From: Thermoproteota archaeon
GTDB lineage: Archaea; Thermoproteota; Thermoprotei; Thermoproteales; Thermocladiaceae
Assembly: GCA_013153895.1 (NCBI GenBank)
Contig: JAADDN010000148.1
Span: 1-20,646, forward strand
Direction of reading: 5' to 3'
DNA length: 20,646 nt
The notes beneath the pieces are model-generated. The model was not told where the DNA came from, did no database searches, and saw only the letters and a list, made by a program, of their open reading frames with translations. Below, piece after piece: positions 1 through 7,491 of this stretch. Position 1 is the stretch's first letter. Every line of letters starts with the position of its first letter. Both the position numbers and the translations under genes were made by a program.

Positions 1-43
1 CGTAGGTGTTAGGGAGCCTCTCCATTGTCTATATTATAGCAAT

Positions 44-60
44 TATATTTTTTAATTTTT
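44..60 (+). terminator. T-rich run, possible archaeal terminator
   Basis: Plus-strand T-rich stretch just inside the left edge, before the end of the first minus-strand gene. Archaeal transcripts commonly end in such T-runs, so this may terminate a plus-strand gene whose last codons lie at or beyond the left edge. I see no hairpin. In this AT-rich DNA a T-run is weak evidence. Confidence 0.25.
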
Positions 61-81
61 CACTAAGGATAATATATAGAC

Positions 82-396
82 CTACATAGACCTCACATAG
101 TCTAAATATATCATGCCATCTCTAGCATAACAGGACTTGAAGAAGACAGCTCTGTCGTCTCTACATCGTATGACTAGCTCAAGATTAACAGAATCGTCTA
201 AAGGTACATAATCATGAACTTGGAACTCCAGAGACCTACCTGAGATGAATTGAAGTATTATTCGACAGTTGTCTCCAGAACCTACGACTCTCAGAATAGC
301 AGGTTCCTCAGGAACCTTAACATCAGAGTACAAGATCATCATCACTAAATTTACTGTTGGTCTGAGATCTGTTATGAGTAGCCTACACTTCATCAC
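82..396 (-). CDS. Hypothetical protein, 104 aa, downstream of etfA
   Basis: I do not recognise this protein. It is small and soluble, with alternating hydrophobic and charged stretches that suggest a beta-rich fold (an IILQF stretch, a LELVIRC stretch, and a C-terminal MIYLDYV). I see no membrane segment, metal motif or signal peptide. The first codon is GTG, immediately followed by ATG at 393, and either could be the start. It lies 19 bp after the etfA stop on the same strand and so is probably the last gene of the etf transcript. That placement suggests a role linked to ETF, but nothing in the sequence shows one. Confidence 0.6.
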   Translation of the reverse strand: MMKCRLLITDLRPTVNLVMMILYSDVKVPEEPAILRVVGSGDNCRIILQFISGRSLEFQVHDYVPLDDSVNLELVIRCRDDRAVFFKSCYARDGMIYLDYVRSM

Positions 397-415
397 ATGT
401 TAAATATGTCAGTAA

Positions 416-1396
416 CTACCTTAACACTAACTCGGCAATCTTCCGAACTAGCTCATTAGCATCTGACTTATAGAAGTGTGTTGAATAGTTAACTATCGGC
501 GCTCTCTCATCTATGTTTACCGCGATCAGAAGCTCATAGTCTTTTACTCCAGTCATATGTTGAGGAGCTCCTGATATACCTAATGCTATATATACTCTAG
601 GTCTAATTATCTTACCTGACTCTCCTATTAAGAACTTTGACGATAATATTCCTCTATCAGTTATCTTCTTTGTAGCTCCTACACCTATTCCAAGCTTCTT
701 CGCTATAGCTTTGACAAGCTCTATCGAGTCCTTGCTTAGCCCTGCTCCTACTCCGATAACTATGTCATGTCTCTCTGGTAGTATCTCGATATCTGGGTCG
801 TATACTTGACCACTCTTCACATATTCTATACCATAATGCTCCTGTACAGTTACCTCCTCATGAATTAGTTCACATGTATCATATGTTGTTATTGTTCTTT
901 TTCTCAAGCTTGCTCTAACAGTAAACATCTTTGGTTTCCTATCAGGTATATATATGTGAGCTAGAATGTTCTCTCCAAAGCTTGGTTTAACTGCTATGAC
1001 CTCCTTCTTCTCGTCTACATATAGTTCAGATACATCTGCTACTAGTCCTGTATCTAGCTTAGCTGCTACGTATGGTGCTATCTCTCTACATCTCTGAGTA
1101 GCTGGAAATAGAAATACTTCAACATTTCTTCTCTTACAGAACTCTACTAATGCTTCTCCGAAGAGAGTTGGCGTGTATGTTCCTTCAGGTACGTTCTTCA
1201 GCCTAATATTATATATTTTAGGTAGTATCTTCATATCTCTCAACTTTGTTGCAACTACTACAGAATTAACTACTACTCCTTCAACATCTACACCAAGCTT
1301 CTGAGCTATATCTCTAGCAACATCTATTATAGCTAGCGACTCTTGCCTAGGTTGTCTCGTGGCAGGTACGTAGTCAATATATACTAGGACTGTCAT
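416..1396 (-). CDS. etfA: Electron transfer flavoprotein, alpha subunit
   Basis: EtfA forms a heterodimer with EtfB and carries electrons between flavin dehydrogenases and a quinone reductase or ferredoxin partner. At 326 aa it has normal family length. The N-terminal half (about 1-190) is the alpha/beta ETF domain. The C-terminal half is the FAD-binding domain, seen in GVGAG at 216-220, the GxSGKIIRP stretch near 258-266, and the ALGISGAPQH signature at 271-280. The usual GASR arginine segment reads GATKK here, a lysine for arginine change. The ATG overlaps the etfB stop by four bases (ATGA), indicating translational coupling. Whether this is a bifurcating ETF or the EtfAB of an ETF:quinone system cannot be told, because no FixC/EtfD-like gene is in the window. 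Confidence 0.93.
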   Translation of the reverse strand: MTVLVYIDYVPATRQPRQESLAIIDVARDIAQKLGVDVEGVVVNSVVVATKLRDMKILPKIYNIRLKNVPEGTYTPTLFGEALVEFCKRRNVEVFLFPATQRCREIAPYVAAKLDTGLVADVSELYVDEKKEVIAVKPSFGENILAHIYIPDRKPKMFTVRASLRKRTITTYDTCELIHEEVTVQEHYGIEYVKSGQVYDPDIEILPERHDIVIGVGAGLSKDSIELVKAIAKKLGIGVGATKKITDRGILSSKFLIGESGKIIRPRVYIALGISGAPQHMTGVKDYELLIAVNIDERAPIVNYSTHFYKSDANELVRKIAELVLR

Positions 1397-2208
1397 TGCT
1401 TCTCTCTAGTCTTCTCCTGTATTAAATCTAATAACCATCTCGCAAACTCTTCACAACTCTTCTCTATTTTTAGAGGACTCTTAGGCTCGTACTTGTAGTT
1501 AACTACTTTAGCTACTCTAGTAGGACTACCTGCTAGACCTATCTTAGACTGATCAAGATTGAGCTCTCTGTTAGTTATGATCTTGACCTTCCTGTTAAGC
1601 TTAGCTTCTATCTTTCTAGACACCTTTACTGGAAGTATGATATTCTTCTTATATACTGAGAATACTGCTGGAAGCTTGACCTTAAACTCCTCTATCCTAT
1701 CCTCATCCTCGAGAATTCTCTCTACATTAACGATCTTGTTAACTAAGTCGATCTTAACGACATTTATGACATAGTATAGGTAGGGTACTGATAAGAATGA
1801 TGCTACTTGAGCAGGTACGTGACTGGTCAAGCTATCAGCAGCTTCTTGACCAGCTAGAACTATGTCGAAGTCAGGCATCACGTATCTTATAGCTGCTGCA
1901 AGAATGTACGAGGTAGCTAATGTGTCTGATCCAGCAAATGCTCTATCGCTTACTAGTACTGCCTCATCAACTCCCATGCCTATTATGTCTTCTAGAACAT
2001 CCTTTGCAAAAGGTGGTGCCATGCTTATAGCAACTATCTTACCACCATACTCATCTCTGAGTTTTATAGCTAGATCTATAGCAGCATAGTCCCATGGATT
2101 CAATGTTGTTGGCACACCCTCACGTATGAGGCTTCCAGTCTTCTCATCTACTTTTACAGTTGACACTATTGGTACTACGGTCTTCGTTATCACTACTATG
2201 TTCAGCAT
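1393..2208 (-). CDS. etfB: Electron transfer flavoprotein, beta subunit
   Basis: EtfB is the partner of EtfA and belongs to the adenine-nucleotide alpha-hydrolase-like fold. It is 271 aa, and recognisable family segments include the N-terminal NIVVITKTVVP strand, LNPWDYAAIDLAIKL near 36-50, the GMGVDEAVLVSD stretch, GSDTLATSYILAAAI, and the LAGQEAADSLTSHVPAQVA signature in the middle of the protein. It is the second gene of the probable transcript, starting 27 bp after the stop of the upstream 135-aa gene, and its stop overlaps the etfA ATG. Together the pair forms a complete ETF heterodimer. Possible electron acceptors include the complex I genes at the right end of the window, but that is inference only. 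Confidence 0.93.
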   Translation of the reverse strand: MLNIVVITKTVVPIVSTVKVDEKTGSLIREGVPTTLNPWDYAAIDLAIKLRDEYGGKIVAISMAPPFAKDVLEDIIGMGVDEAVLVSDRAFAGSDTLATSYILAAAIRYVMPDFDIVLAGQEAADSLTSHVPAQVASFLSVPYLYYVINVVKIDLVNKIVNVERILEDEDRIEEFKVKLPAVFSVYKKNIILPVKVSRKIEAKLNRKVKIITNRELNLDQSKIGLAGSPTRVAKVVNYKYEPKSPLKIEKSCEEFARWLLDLIQEKTREKQ

Positions 2209-2235
2209 CTACAGGTCTAGAATAGGAGTAGGTCA

Positions 2236-2643
2236 CTATTTAACTATTCTTACGAACACCATCCCAGATATGTTCACTTCCTCTATGACACCATCATTGA
2301 GAAGCATGTTATATATTGCCTCATACTTTGAAGGTGCACGCTCTCTTAAGAAGTCTAATATCACAGGCTTAGGCACAGGTTCACTATCAAACCTTTCTCT
2401 CATCTCGTCAACTATGTCCTGAACTGTCAATCTTCTACATGTGTTAGCTCTCTTACATATGTAGTACTCATCTTCAGATATGTCATAATATACTAACACG
2501 TCTCTACGTTTCATAAGTTCTCTAGCAATAGTCATGAAGTCTACGTTCTCTGGAGCAATCTCAGATAATGGTACACATTTTCCATCACTCTGTGAAGATA
2601 CTACCATGACTATCTTCTCTATCAGTACTCCTAGCAGTGACAC
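2236..2643 (-). CDS. Hypothetical protein, 135 aa, first gene of the etf run
   Basis: I do not recognise this protein. It is predicted soluble and mostly helical with high charge. Its C-terminal half (helices around residues 70-115, then a short hairpin GVIEEVNISGMVFVRIVK) resembles a winged-helix layout, but I cannot assign a family. A few cysteines occur (C23, C63, C69) without a clear metal-site spacing. Translation probably starts at GTG 2643; an internal ATG lies at 2607. An AT-rich box upstream (about 2660-2669 on the minus strand) could drive the whole run through etfB, etfA and the 104-aa gene. A regulatory or accessory role for ETF is inferred from position only. Confidence 0.6.
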   Translation of the reverse strand: MSLLGVLIEKIVMVVSSQSDGKCVPLSEIAPENVDFMTIARELMKRRDVLVYYDISEDEYYICKRANTCRRLTVQDIVDEMRERFDSEPVPKPVILDFLRERAPSKYEAIYNMLLNDGVIEEVNISGMVFVRIVK

Positions 2644-2679
2644 TCTTATAAGAGTAGCGAAAAATTAATCAAGAGATTG

Positions 2680-2692
2680 CTTAAAATATCTT
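2680..2692 (+). promoter_or_regulatory. TATA-like box for the 2719 gene
   Basis: The box TTAAAATATCTT is centred about 33 bp before the ATG at 2719. A purine-rich GAGAGAGG stretch (2701-2708) then lies before the start and could act as a ribosome binding site on a short leader. Confidence 0.4.
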
Positions 2693-2718
2693 GAGGACTA
2701 GAGAGAGGTTGAGTAACC

Positions 2719-3477
2719 ATGCTTATAAAAGTTCCCGTTACAGTGATAGTTGGACGACAGGATAGAGACATAGCATTATGCATATTCGAGGGAAGAAACA
2801 TGAGCATATCAAGATATGTTGATGAGCTACCTGAGCCAGCGATAGAGAAGATAACTGAGCTAGAGATAGGTGATGAAGAGATAAGAGGTCACATAGCAAT
2901 AACATCGTTCGGACATTCTACAGTGAAAGCGGTAGATGCTGGAAGTAGTTCAGGAACATGTTACATAACTAGAGGTGGTGACTTAGCAGAGCTTCCGAGG
3001 ATAAACCTTAGGAGAAGTTCAATAATGAGTAAAGATTTTGGAAGATGGGTTAACGTTCTCTCACTACCAATATTTTTAGAAAACATCATAAACTACGATA
3101 CCGATAGTATAGTTCTAGCACCATCAAGACTTGGCGAGAACTTATGTATAACGTTTGGATACTCTGATAGTACATGTATAAGATTAGTCAAACACTTCAT
3201 ACTTAGAGCTAGAGCATACAATAGTGGAGCTATGATGACTGTATCTTGTGTAGGTAGAATACCTCAGATACCTCTTGAGATGTGTCTAATAAAGGAGGAT
3301 AAGTACATACTCTTCAGAATATATTTAAACACGTTACTTAAACTTCACACAAGGTTCAAAATGCTCATAGTCATAGCTAAGGGAGGAAACATAGTTAAGA
3401 GATATATAGCAGAAAACTTGACTGATAATCTCACAGAAACTATTGATGAAGCCTTCGAAATATTTCAGAATTTGTAA
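2719..3477 (+). CDS. Uncharacterised protein with possible divergent FHA-like domain
   Basis: This is a 252-aa soluble protein. The N-terminal third resembles a forkhead-associated domain: VGR near 11-13, a SISR segment near 29-32, a histidine in GHIAITS, and VDAGSSSGTCY near 72-82, which matches the D-x-x-S-x-x-G-T turn of FHA domains. The gap between the SR and H positions is longer than usual, so the call is tentative. The rest (about 100-252) is unassigned, with several cysteines and alternating beta/alpha character. FHA domains bind phosphothreonine, which would imply kinase signalling; nothing else in the window supports that. It ends 13 bp inside the tail of the convergent binding-protein gene. 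Confidence 0.55.
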   Translation: MLIKVPVTVIVGRQDRDIALCIFEGRNMSISRYVDELPEPAIEKITELEIGDEEIRGHIAITSFGHSTVKAVDAGSSSGTCYITRGGDLAELPRINLRRSSIMSKDFGRWVNVLSLPIFLENIINYDTDSIVLAPSRLGENLCITFGYSDSTCIRLVKHFILRARAYNSGAMMTVSCVGRIPQIPLEMCLIKEDKYILFRIYLNTLLKLHTRFKMLIVIAKGGNIVKRYIAENLTDNLTETIDEAFEIFQNL

Positions 3478-4481
3478 AGTCTCCTGAACATGCTTATAAG
3501 AACTATAATACATATAGCTAAGAGAACTAGGAGAACATATATTACATATATGAGATCAACATTAAGCGAGACTCCACCTCTAGATAACTCAACCTCGTGA
3601 GCAAGTGATATACATGCACCATATAGTTCCCCTCCTATACTATATAGTAGTCCTGTATACGTAATATTTACGTTTACAGACCCTAGAATACTGATGTAGA
3701 GTATAGTTCCAGGATGATTTCTCAATAACTGTCTATAGTACCAGTCTAGCTTAGTACCTTTCTGAAAATCTGCTAACAATATGATTAATGGTTTATTCTT
3801 TGATATTATTTTCATAATTTTAACAGTCTCTCCTTCTCTGATAACTATACAGTTTAGATCTAAGTCATGTACTATGTATAATGTTGCTGGGTTTGCACAT
3901 ACTATAATTACTTCAGAACATTCTTCTCTTATCTTTCTACCAATAATATGTAAATAATTTTCTAATTGTTTTATCCTACATTTAAATATTGTTAAATCAT
4001 TTTGAAGAATTTGAGAAAGTTGAGAATATCTTTCTTGTAAGATCTCTTCAAAAGATTTAACGAGAGCAAGCATGTTCTCAGGATCAAGCCACCATCCATG
4101 TGTGTCAGGTATTCTTGTTCCTGGAAAGTAAAGTATTTTTAATCCATTTTTCTCATAATCTCTCAGTTTTGGAATCAGTACTTTCCCTTCTACTACCTGT
4201 ATTATCCTGTACTCGACAGGAAAGTGCCATAATGGTACATATATTGTTGATCTCTCTACTATGTTTATCATTGATGGTCTTAGAGGAGTATAGTGAGGAT
4301 TTGTCTCTCCTGAAATTAGAACATTTATGTGTAATATTCTTGGAAATGCTTCATGAAGAGCATATTCTTCTACTGGTGCTGTAACAGTAACATTTATAAC
4401 ATATGCATGAACCATAATGATGAGTAAGGTTATTGAGAGGAGAAGTGTGAGCATCCTAATGAGGTTAGCACGCTCTTGCAC
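3465..4481 (-). CDS. Membrane-anchored metal ABC transporter binding protein (ZnuA/TroA-like)
   Basis: This is a divergent cluster A-I (zinc/manganese) solute-binding protein of 338 aa. An N-terminal hydrophobic segment at about 8-27 acts as signal or anchor, and a second one at about 308-330, followed by a basic tail, would tether the protein to the membrane, as is usual in archaea. The family pattern NPHYTPLRP (H63) matches the first metal histidine, and THGWWLDPENM (H128) matches the second histidine with its WLDP motif. At the usual third-histidine position I see NPATLYIV, so that ligand may be Asn or lie elsewhere. The start is GTG at 4481; ATG at 4454 is an alternative. It is divergent from the matching ATPase and permease genes, so the three probably form one importer. 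Metal specificity is not determinable. Confidence 0.75.
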   Translation of the reverse strand: MQERANLIRMLTLLLSITLLIIMVHAYVINVTVTAPVEEYALHEAFPRILHINVLISGETNPHYTPLRPSMINIVERSTIYVPLWHFPVEYRIIQVVEGKVLIPKLRDYEKNGLKILYFPGTRIPDTHGWWLDPENMLALVKSFEEILQERYSQLSQILQNDLTIFKCRIKQLENYLHIIGRKIREECSEVIIVCANPATLYIVHDLDLNCIVIREGETVKIMKIISKNKPLIILLADFQKGTKLDWYYRQLLRNHPGTILYISILGSVNVNITYTGLLYSIGGELYGACISLAHEVELSRGGVSLNVDLIYVIYVLLVLLAICIIVLISMFRRLYKF

Positions 4482-4503
4482 AAGCTTCTCTGAGAGACGA
4501 CTA

Positions 4504-4514
4504 GGTTAAATATG
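4504..4514. promoter_or_regulatory. Shared bidirectional TATA box, metal transporter
   Basis: A single AT core (GGTTAAATATG) lies about 28 bp from both start codons: GTG 4481 on minus and ATG 4539 on plus. The spacing suits transcription in both directions from one box, coordinating binding protein and ATPase/permease. A metal-responsive repressor site may be present, but I see no clear operator palindrome. Confidence 0.45.
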
Positions 4515-4538
4515 TGTCTCTAGAGGAGTACTCAGGAC

Positions 4539-5312
4539 ATGGTTATAATAGCTGTGGAGGAATTGAAGGTTAGCATCGGCGGGAGGATCGTGATATCTGA
4601 AGCAACATTCGCTATACGTGAGCCAAGTCTCGTAGTCGTTATTGGTCCTAATGGTGCTGGAAAGACTACTCTTCTTAAGACATTGATAGGGCTCATAAGA
4701 CCTGTACGTGGGTGTATAAGAATATTTGATAGTATCGTTAAACCTGGCTCTAAGTATCCTAAGAGTGTACGTAAGCTCATAGGTTACATGCCTCAGAGAG
4801 ACGTTATTAACTATGCAGCACCACTTACAGCTAGAGAGATAATTGTCTCAGGACTTATAGAGAACATCAGCGTGCCTAGGATACTTCTCCCAAGAGATTC
4901 TAACGATATGGTTCTACAGATAGCTCAGAGACTTGGGATAGAAAGTATTCTAGATAAGTTCTTCGATGAACTTAGTGGAGGACAGCAGCAGAAAGTTCTT
5001 CTCGCGAGAGCATTAATTAAGGATCCTAAGATACTGATACTAGACGAGCCTCTAAGTAACGTTGACGAGATAAGTAGAGTTGAAATATTGGAGCTTCTTA
5101 GAGATCTCGTGAGAAGAGATGGAAAGACAGTCATGTTAGTAACTCACGACGTTGAGATAGCTATGAACTGGTCAGACTATGTGCTTCTGGTAAATAATGG
5201 TAGAGCAGTATTATACAGCTCTAAGATGGTTGAAGATGTTGATAAGTTCTTGAGACACTACCCTGAGAAAGATAGGAAAATAATACCCTCAAGATCACCA
5301 TACTGTGCATGA
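4539..5312 (+). CDS. Metal ABC transporter ATPase (ZnuC/MntB-like)
   Basis: This is the ATP-hydrolysing subunit of the metal importer, 257 aa and full length. Visible motifs are Walker A GPNGAGKT at 36-43, Q-loop GYMPQ at 82-86, signature ELSGGQ at 144-149, Walker B ILILDE at 165-170, and the switch histidine in VTHD at 201-204. A GAGGAG stretch 10 bp before the ATG supports this start. Its stop codon overlaps the ATG of the permease gene (ATGA), and the binding-protein gene is divergent. Zinc or manganese transport is inferred from the permease and binding-protein families, since the ATPase alone is not specific. Confidence 0.93.
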   Translation: MVIIAVEELKVSIGGRIVISEATFAIREPSLVVVIGPNGAGKTTLLKTLIGLIRPVRGCIRIFDSIVKPGSKYPKSVRKLIGYMPQRDVINYAAPLTAREIIVSGLIENISVPRILLPRDSNDMVLQIAQRLGIESILDKFFDELSGGQQQKVLLARALIKDPKILILDEPLSNVDEISRVEILELLRDLVRRDGKTVMLVTHDVEIAMNWSDYVLLVNNGRAVLYSSKMVEDVDKFLRHYPEKDRKIIPSRSPYCA

Positions 5313-6139
5313 GCTTGATAATTGAGCTTACCTGTCTATCAATTCTAATATCATTGTTAGCAGGTTTCTCATCAACATATACCTCAATATCGAGGTCAGG
5401 ATTTCTAGTTGTCACTATATCTCACGCTATCCTTGCATCACTTGCAGTACTCTTCTACATAGCTTACATATTTAACATATATGTTACCCCTATACTTACT
5501 TGGACAATAATGCTCATAACAGCTCTACCAGTATGCGCATTTGTTAGTCATGTTAGACTCTTCTCAGAGAGAGATCTCATATTATCTATAATATTCGCAT
5601 TAATGTTAAGTATCGCTGCACTATTTATGGCTATCCTCCCCGGCTTCATGATATCTCGAATGTGGAGCTTCTTGACTGGTAGTATACTCCTAGTATCACC
5701 TATGGATATGACATTCATATTCATTATTTGTCTAATATGTTCAACATTGTATACATTATTTTACAGAGAGTTTCTCCTAGTATCATATGATTATGAGTAT
5801 GCTTTAGCTACAAGTATACCTGCAGGAGCAATAAATTACCTCTTGTCAATACTTATATCAATATCTACGCTAGCTTGTGTATATGTTCTAGGTCTCTTTG
5901 TAACTTATGCAGTAATGTTAATTCCTGGTGCTGTTCTTGTTAATGCTCGTGTTCGTCCATCATTATCAATATTTTTGAATATTCTCATAATATTTATAAC
6001 ATTAATGATATCGATAATGTTAGCATTTAAGTACAATATACCACCATCAGGACTTTGTGGAGTCATGATAAGCATATTAGCTGGTCTAGCTATATTCCTA
6101 AAATTTTTAATGAAGAGATTTAAGAAGACTCAGACTTAG
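5309..6139 (+). CDS. Metal ABC transporter permease (ZnuB/ABC-3 family)
   Basis: This 276-aa integral membrane protein has about eight hydrophobic segments spread over its length. The N-terminal segment with SRSGFLVVTISHAILASLAV corresponds to the ABC-3 pattern of a glycine-rich loop followed by SHA, and the C-terminal part (VTYAVMLIPGAVLVNARV) matches the family helix near the ATPase-coupling loop. It overlaps the ATPase gene by four bases and should be translationally coupled to it. It ends 20 bp inside the tail of the convergent thi4 gene. Together with the ATPase and the anchored binding protein it makes a complete zinc or manganese importer. Confidence 0.88.
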   Translation: MSLIIELTCLSILISLLAGFSSTYTSISRSGFLVVTISHAILASLAVLFYIAYIFNIYVTPILTWTIMLITALPVCAFVSHVRLFSERDLILSIIFALMLSIAALFMAILPGFMISRMWSFLTGSILLVSPMDMTFIFIICLICSTLYTLFYREFLLVSYDYEYALATSIPAGAINYLLSILISISTLACVYVLGLFVTYAVMLIPGAVLVNARVRPSLSIFLNILIIFITLMISIMLAFKYNIPPSGLCGVMISILAGLAIFLKFLMKRFKKTQT

Positions 6140-6950
6140 CTTCAGCAGTCTTTTCCTGTTCTCTCAACTCCTTTAATATTTCTTCAGCAACCTTCTTTCC
6201 TGATAATAACATTCCTCCAAATATTGGACCCATCCTAGGTAGCTTATATACTGCGGCAGTAGCCATTCCTGTAGTATATAGTCCAGGTATGATTTTCTTA
6301 CTGTACTTCACTATGAGGTCATCTGCTAGCTCTGGTATTGCTGGTCCCTCATTTAGTACGTCTATCTTCACATTAAGCTTCTTTGCAGCAATTCTTACTA
6401 CGGATGCTTCATGTCCTGTAGCATCTACGACTGCTTGAGCTCTTATGAATAGTGGATCGACCCAGAGCTGTGATAAGTGTACAGCTGTCCAATTTATTAC
6501 TATTCCAGTAACTTTCTTACGTTCTCTATCTGCTAAGATGTCTTCTACTGTGACTCCTAGGAGAAACTTTGCACCTGCGTTTAATGCAGCTGTTGCAAGT
6601 TTAGCGATTAGTTCTGCTGGATCTACTACAAGTACGTCACCATCCTCGATGTACCTTATGTTGAAGTCTTTCTCAAGTATGTTCTTTAGGCTCTTCTGAA
6701 CTACTACTGCTGGTATAAGCATTCCTCCTCCACCTATCCCTCCTCCAAATGAGAGTCTACGTTCTACGACGAGGACGTTCACGCCTTCTCTCGCTAGGTA
6801 GTATGCGCATGACATTCCTGAAGGTCCTGCACCAACTATGGCAACATCTACCTGTGCTATGCTCTCGAGCTTTCGAAGTCCATGTCTCACTATTGTCTGT
6901 GTAATAGTCTTCTCACTTATTCCTTTTAGATCAATCTCCATCTCTTCCAT
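6120..6950 (-). CDS. thi4: Thiazole synthase, archaeal Thi4
   Basis: Thi4 makes the thiazole half of thiamine from NAD, glycine and sulfur; archaeal forms are thought to use free sulfide. The protein is 276 aa, normal for archaea. The N-terminal dinucleotide-binding motif VGAGPSG is at 39-45, with E63 at the end of the second strand; the GGGIGGGGMLIP loop (69-80), NWTAVHLSQLWVDP (153-166), VDATGHEA (175-182) and RMGPIFGGMLLSGKK (239-253) are all Thi4 landmarks. Yeast has a sulfur-donating cysteine just before the conserved DP, and the methanogen enzyme has histidine; here the aligned residue appears to be W163. A TATA-like box on minus (about 6971-6980) is spaced for a leaderless ATG at 6950. 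Confidence 0.92.
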   Translation of the reverse strand: MEEMEIDLKGISEKTITQTIVRHGLRKLESIAQVDVAIVGAGPSGMSCAYYLAREGVNVLVVERRLSFGGGIGGGGMLIPAVVVQKSLKNILEKDFNIRYIEDGDVLVVDPAELIAKLATAALNAGAKFLLGVTVEDILADRERKKVTGIVINWTAVHLSQLWVDPLFIRAQAVVDATGHEASVVRIAAKKLNVKIDVLNEGPAIPELADDLIVKYSKKIIPGLYTTGMATAAVYKLPRMGPIFGGMLLSGKKVAEEILKELREQEKTAEAKSESS

Positions 6951-6997
6951 TATATGGTACTTTAAGGAGTCTAATAAGCTGTACTATGTGCAACAAT

Positions 6998-7009
6998 CTT
7001 AAATATATA
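6998..7009 (+). promoter_or_regulatory. TATA box setting the start of the 7028 gene
   Basis: The box CTTAAATATATA is centred about 25 bp upstream of ATG 7028. This suggests a leaderless transcript beginning at that ATG rather than at an ATG further upstream at 6986, which lies before the box. Confidence 0.5.
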
Positions 7010-7027
7010 GTTAAGAAAGTCTATATT

Positions 7028-7447
7028 ATGCCTCTAAATATTCGAATAGTAGAGCATAGAGCGAATAGTATATTACTAACATGTTGCTCATTGAATAGAG
7101 ATGATTTTGGGTATCGACTAGTGTGGAAGGTAACATCTATAGCTCAGATGGCTGTAGACTTAATATTCTACATCTGTAGAAACATAACGAGAGGAGAGAC
7201 CTGTAACAAGATTAACGAAGCAGCAGAAACATTAAGAAAGATGGGCATAATAAGTCAAGACTCAGTTAAAGCAGCAGTAGATCTACAGAACATGTTGGAT
7301 ACCATGGCTAGACTTGGAGGACTAGACCTAGTGATGTATGTGAGAGAGAACCTCGACCAGTTCTCATGTAAGGCTTCTCAGATAGCTCAAGATCTCTTAA
7401 CATTCGTAGACAGAGTTAGACATGGAGAGATCAAGATAACTCCATAG
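7028..7447 (+). CDS. Hypothetical protein, 139 aa
   Basis: I do not recognise this protein. The open frame reaches back to an ATG at 6986, but a TATA-like box lies between the two ATGs at the right distance for a leaderless start at 7028, so I use 7028. The product is soluble and mainly helical after a short beta-rich start (IRIVEHRANSILLTCC); it carries several cysteines without an obvious metal motif. A 44-bp gap separates it from the RecF-like ATPase gene on the same strand, so the two may be cotranscribed. No function can be inferred beyond that association. Confidence 0.6.
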   Translation: MPLNIRIVEHRANSILLTCCSLNRDDFGYRLVWKVTSIAQMAVDLIFYICRNITRGETCNKINEAAETLRKMGIISQDSVKAAVDLQNMLDTMARLGGLDLVMYVRENLDQFSCKASQIAQDLLTFVDRVRHGEIKITP

Positions 7448-7491
7448 AGGAAAAGCAGAATAGTCCTATACTGAGTTAGGAGAGACTATAA

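Noticed and set aside
6986..7027. Upstream ATG start (6986) for the 139-aa gene
   Set aside because: A TATA-like box lies inside this stretch and points to a transcript start near 7028.
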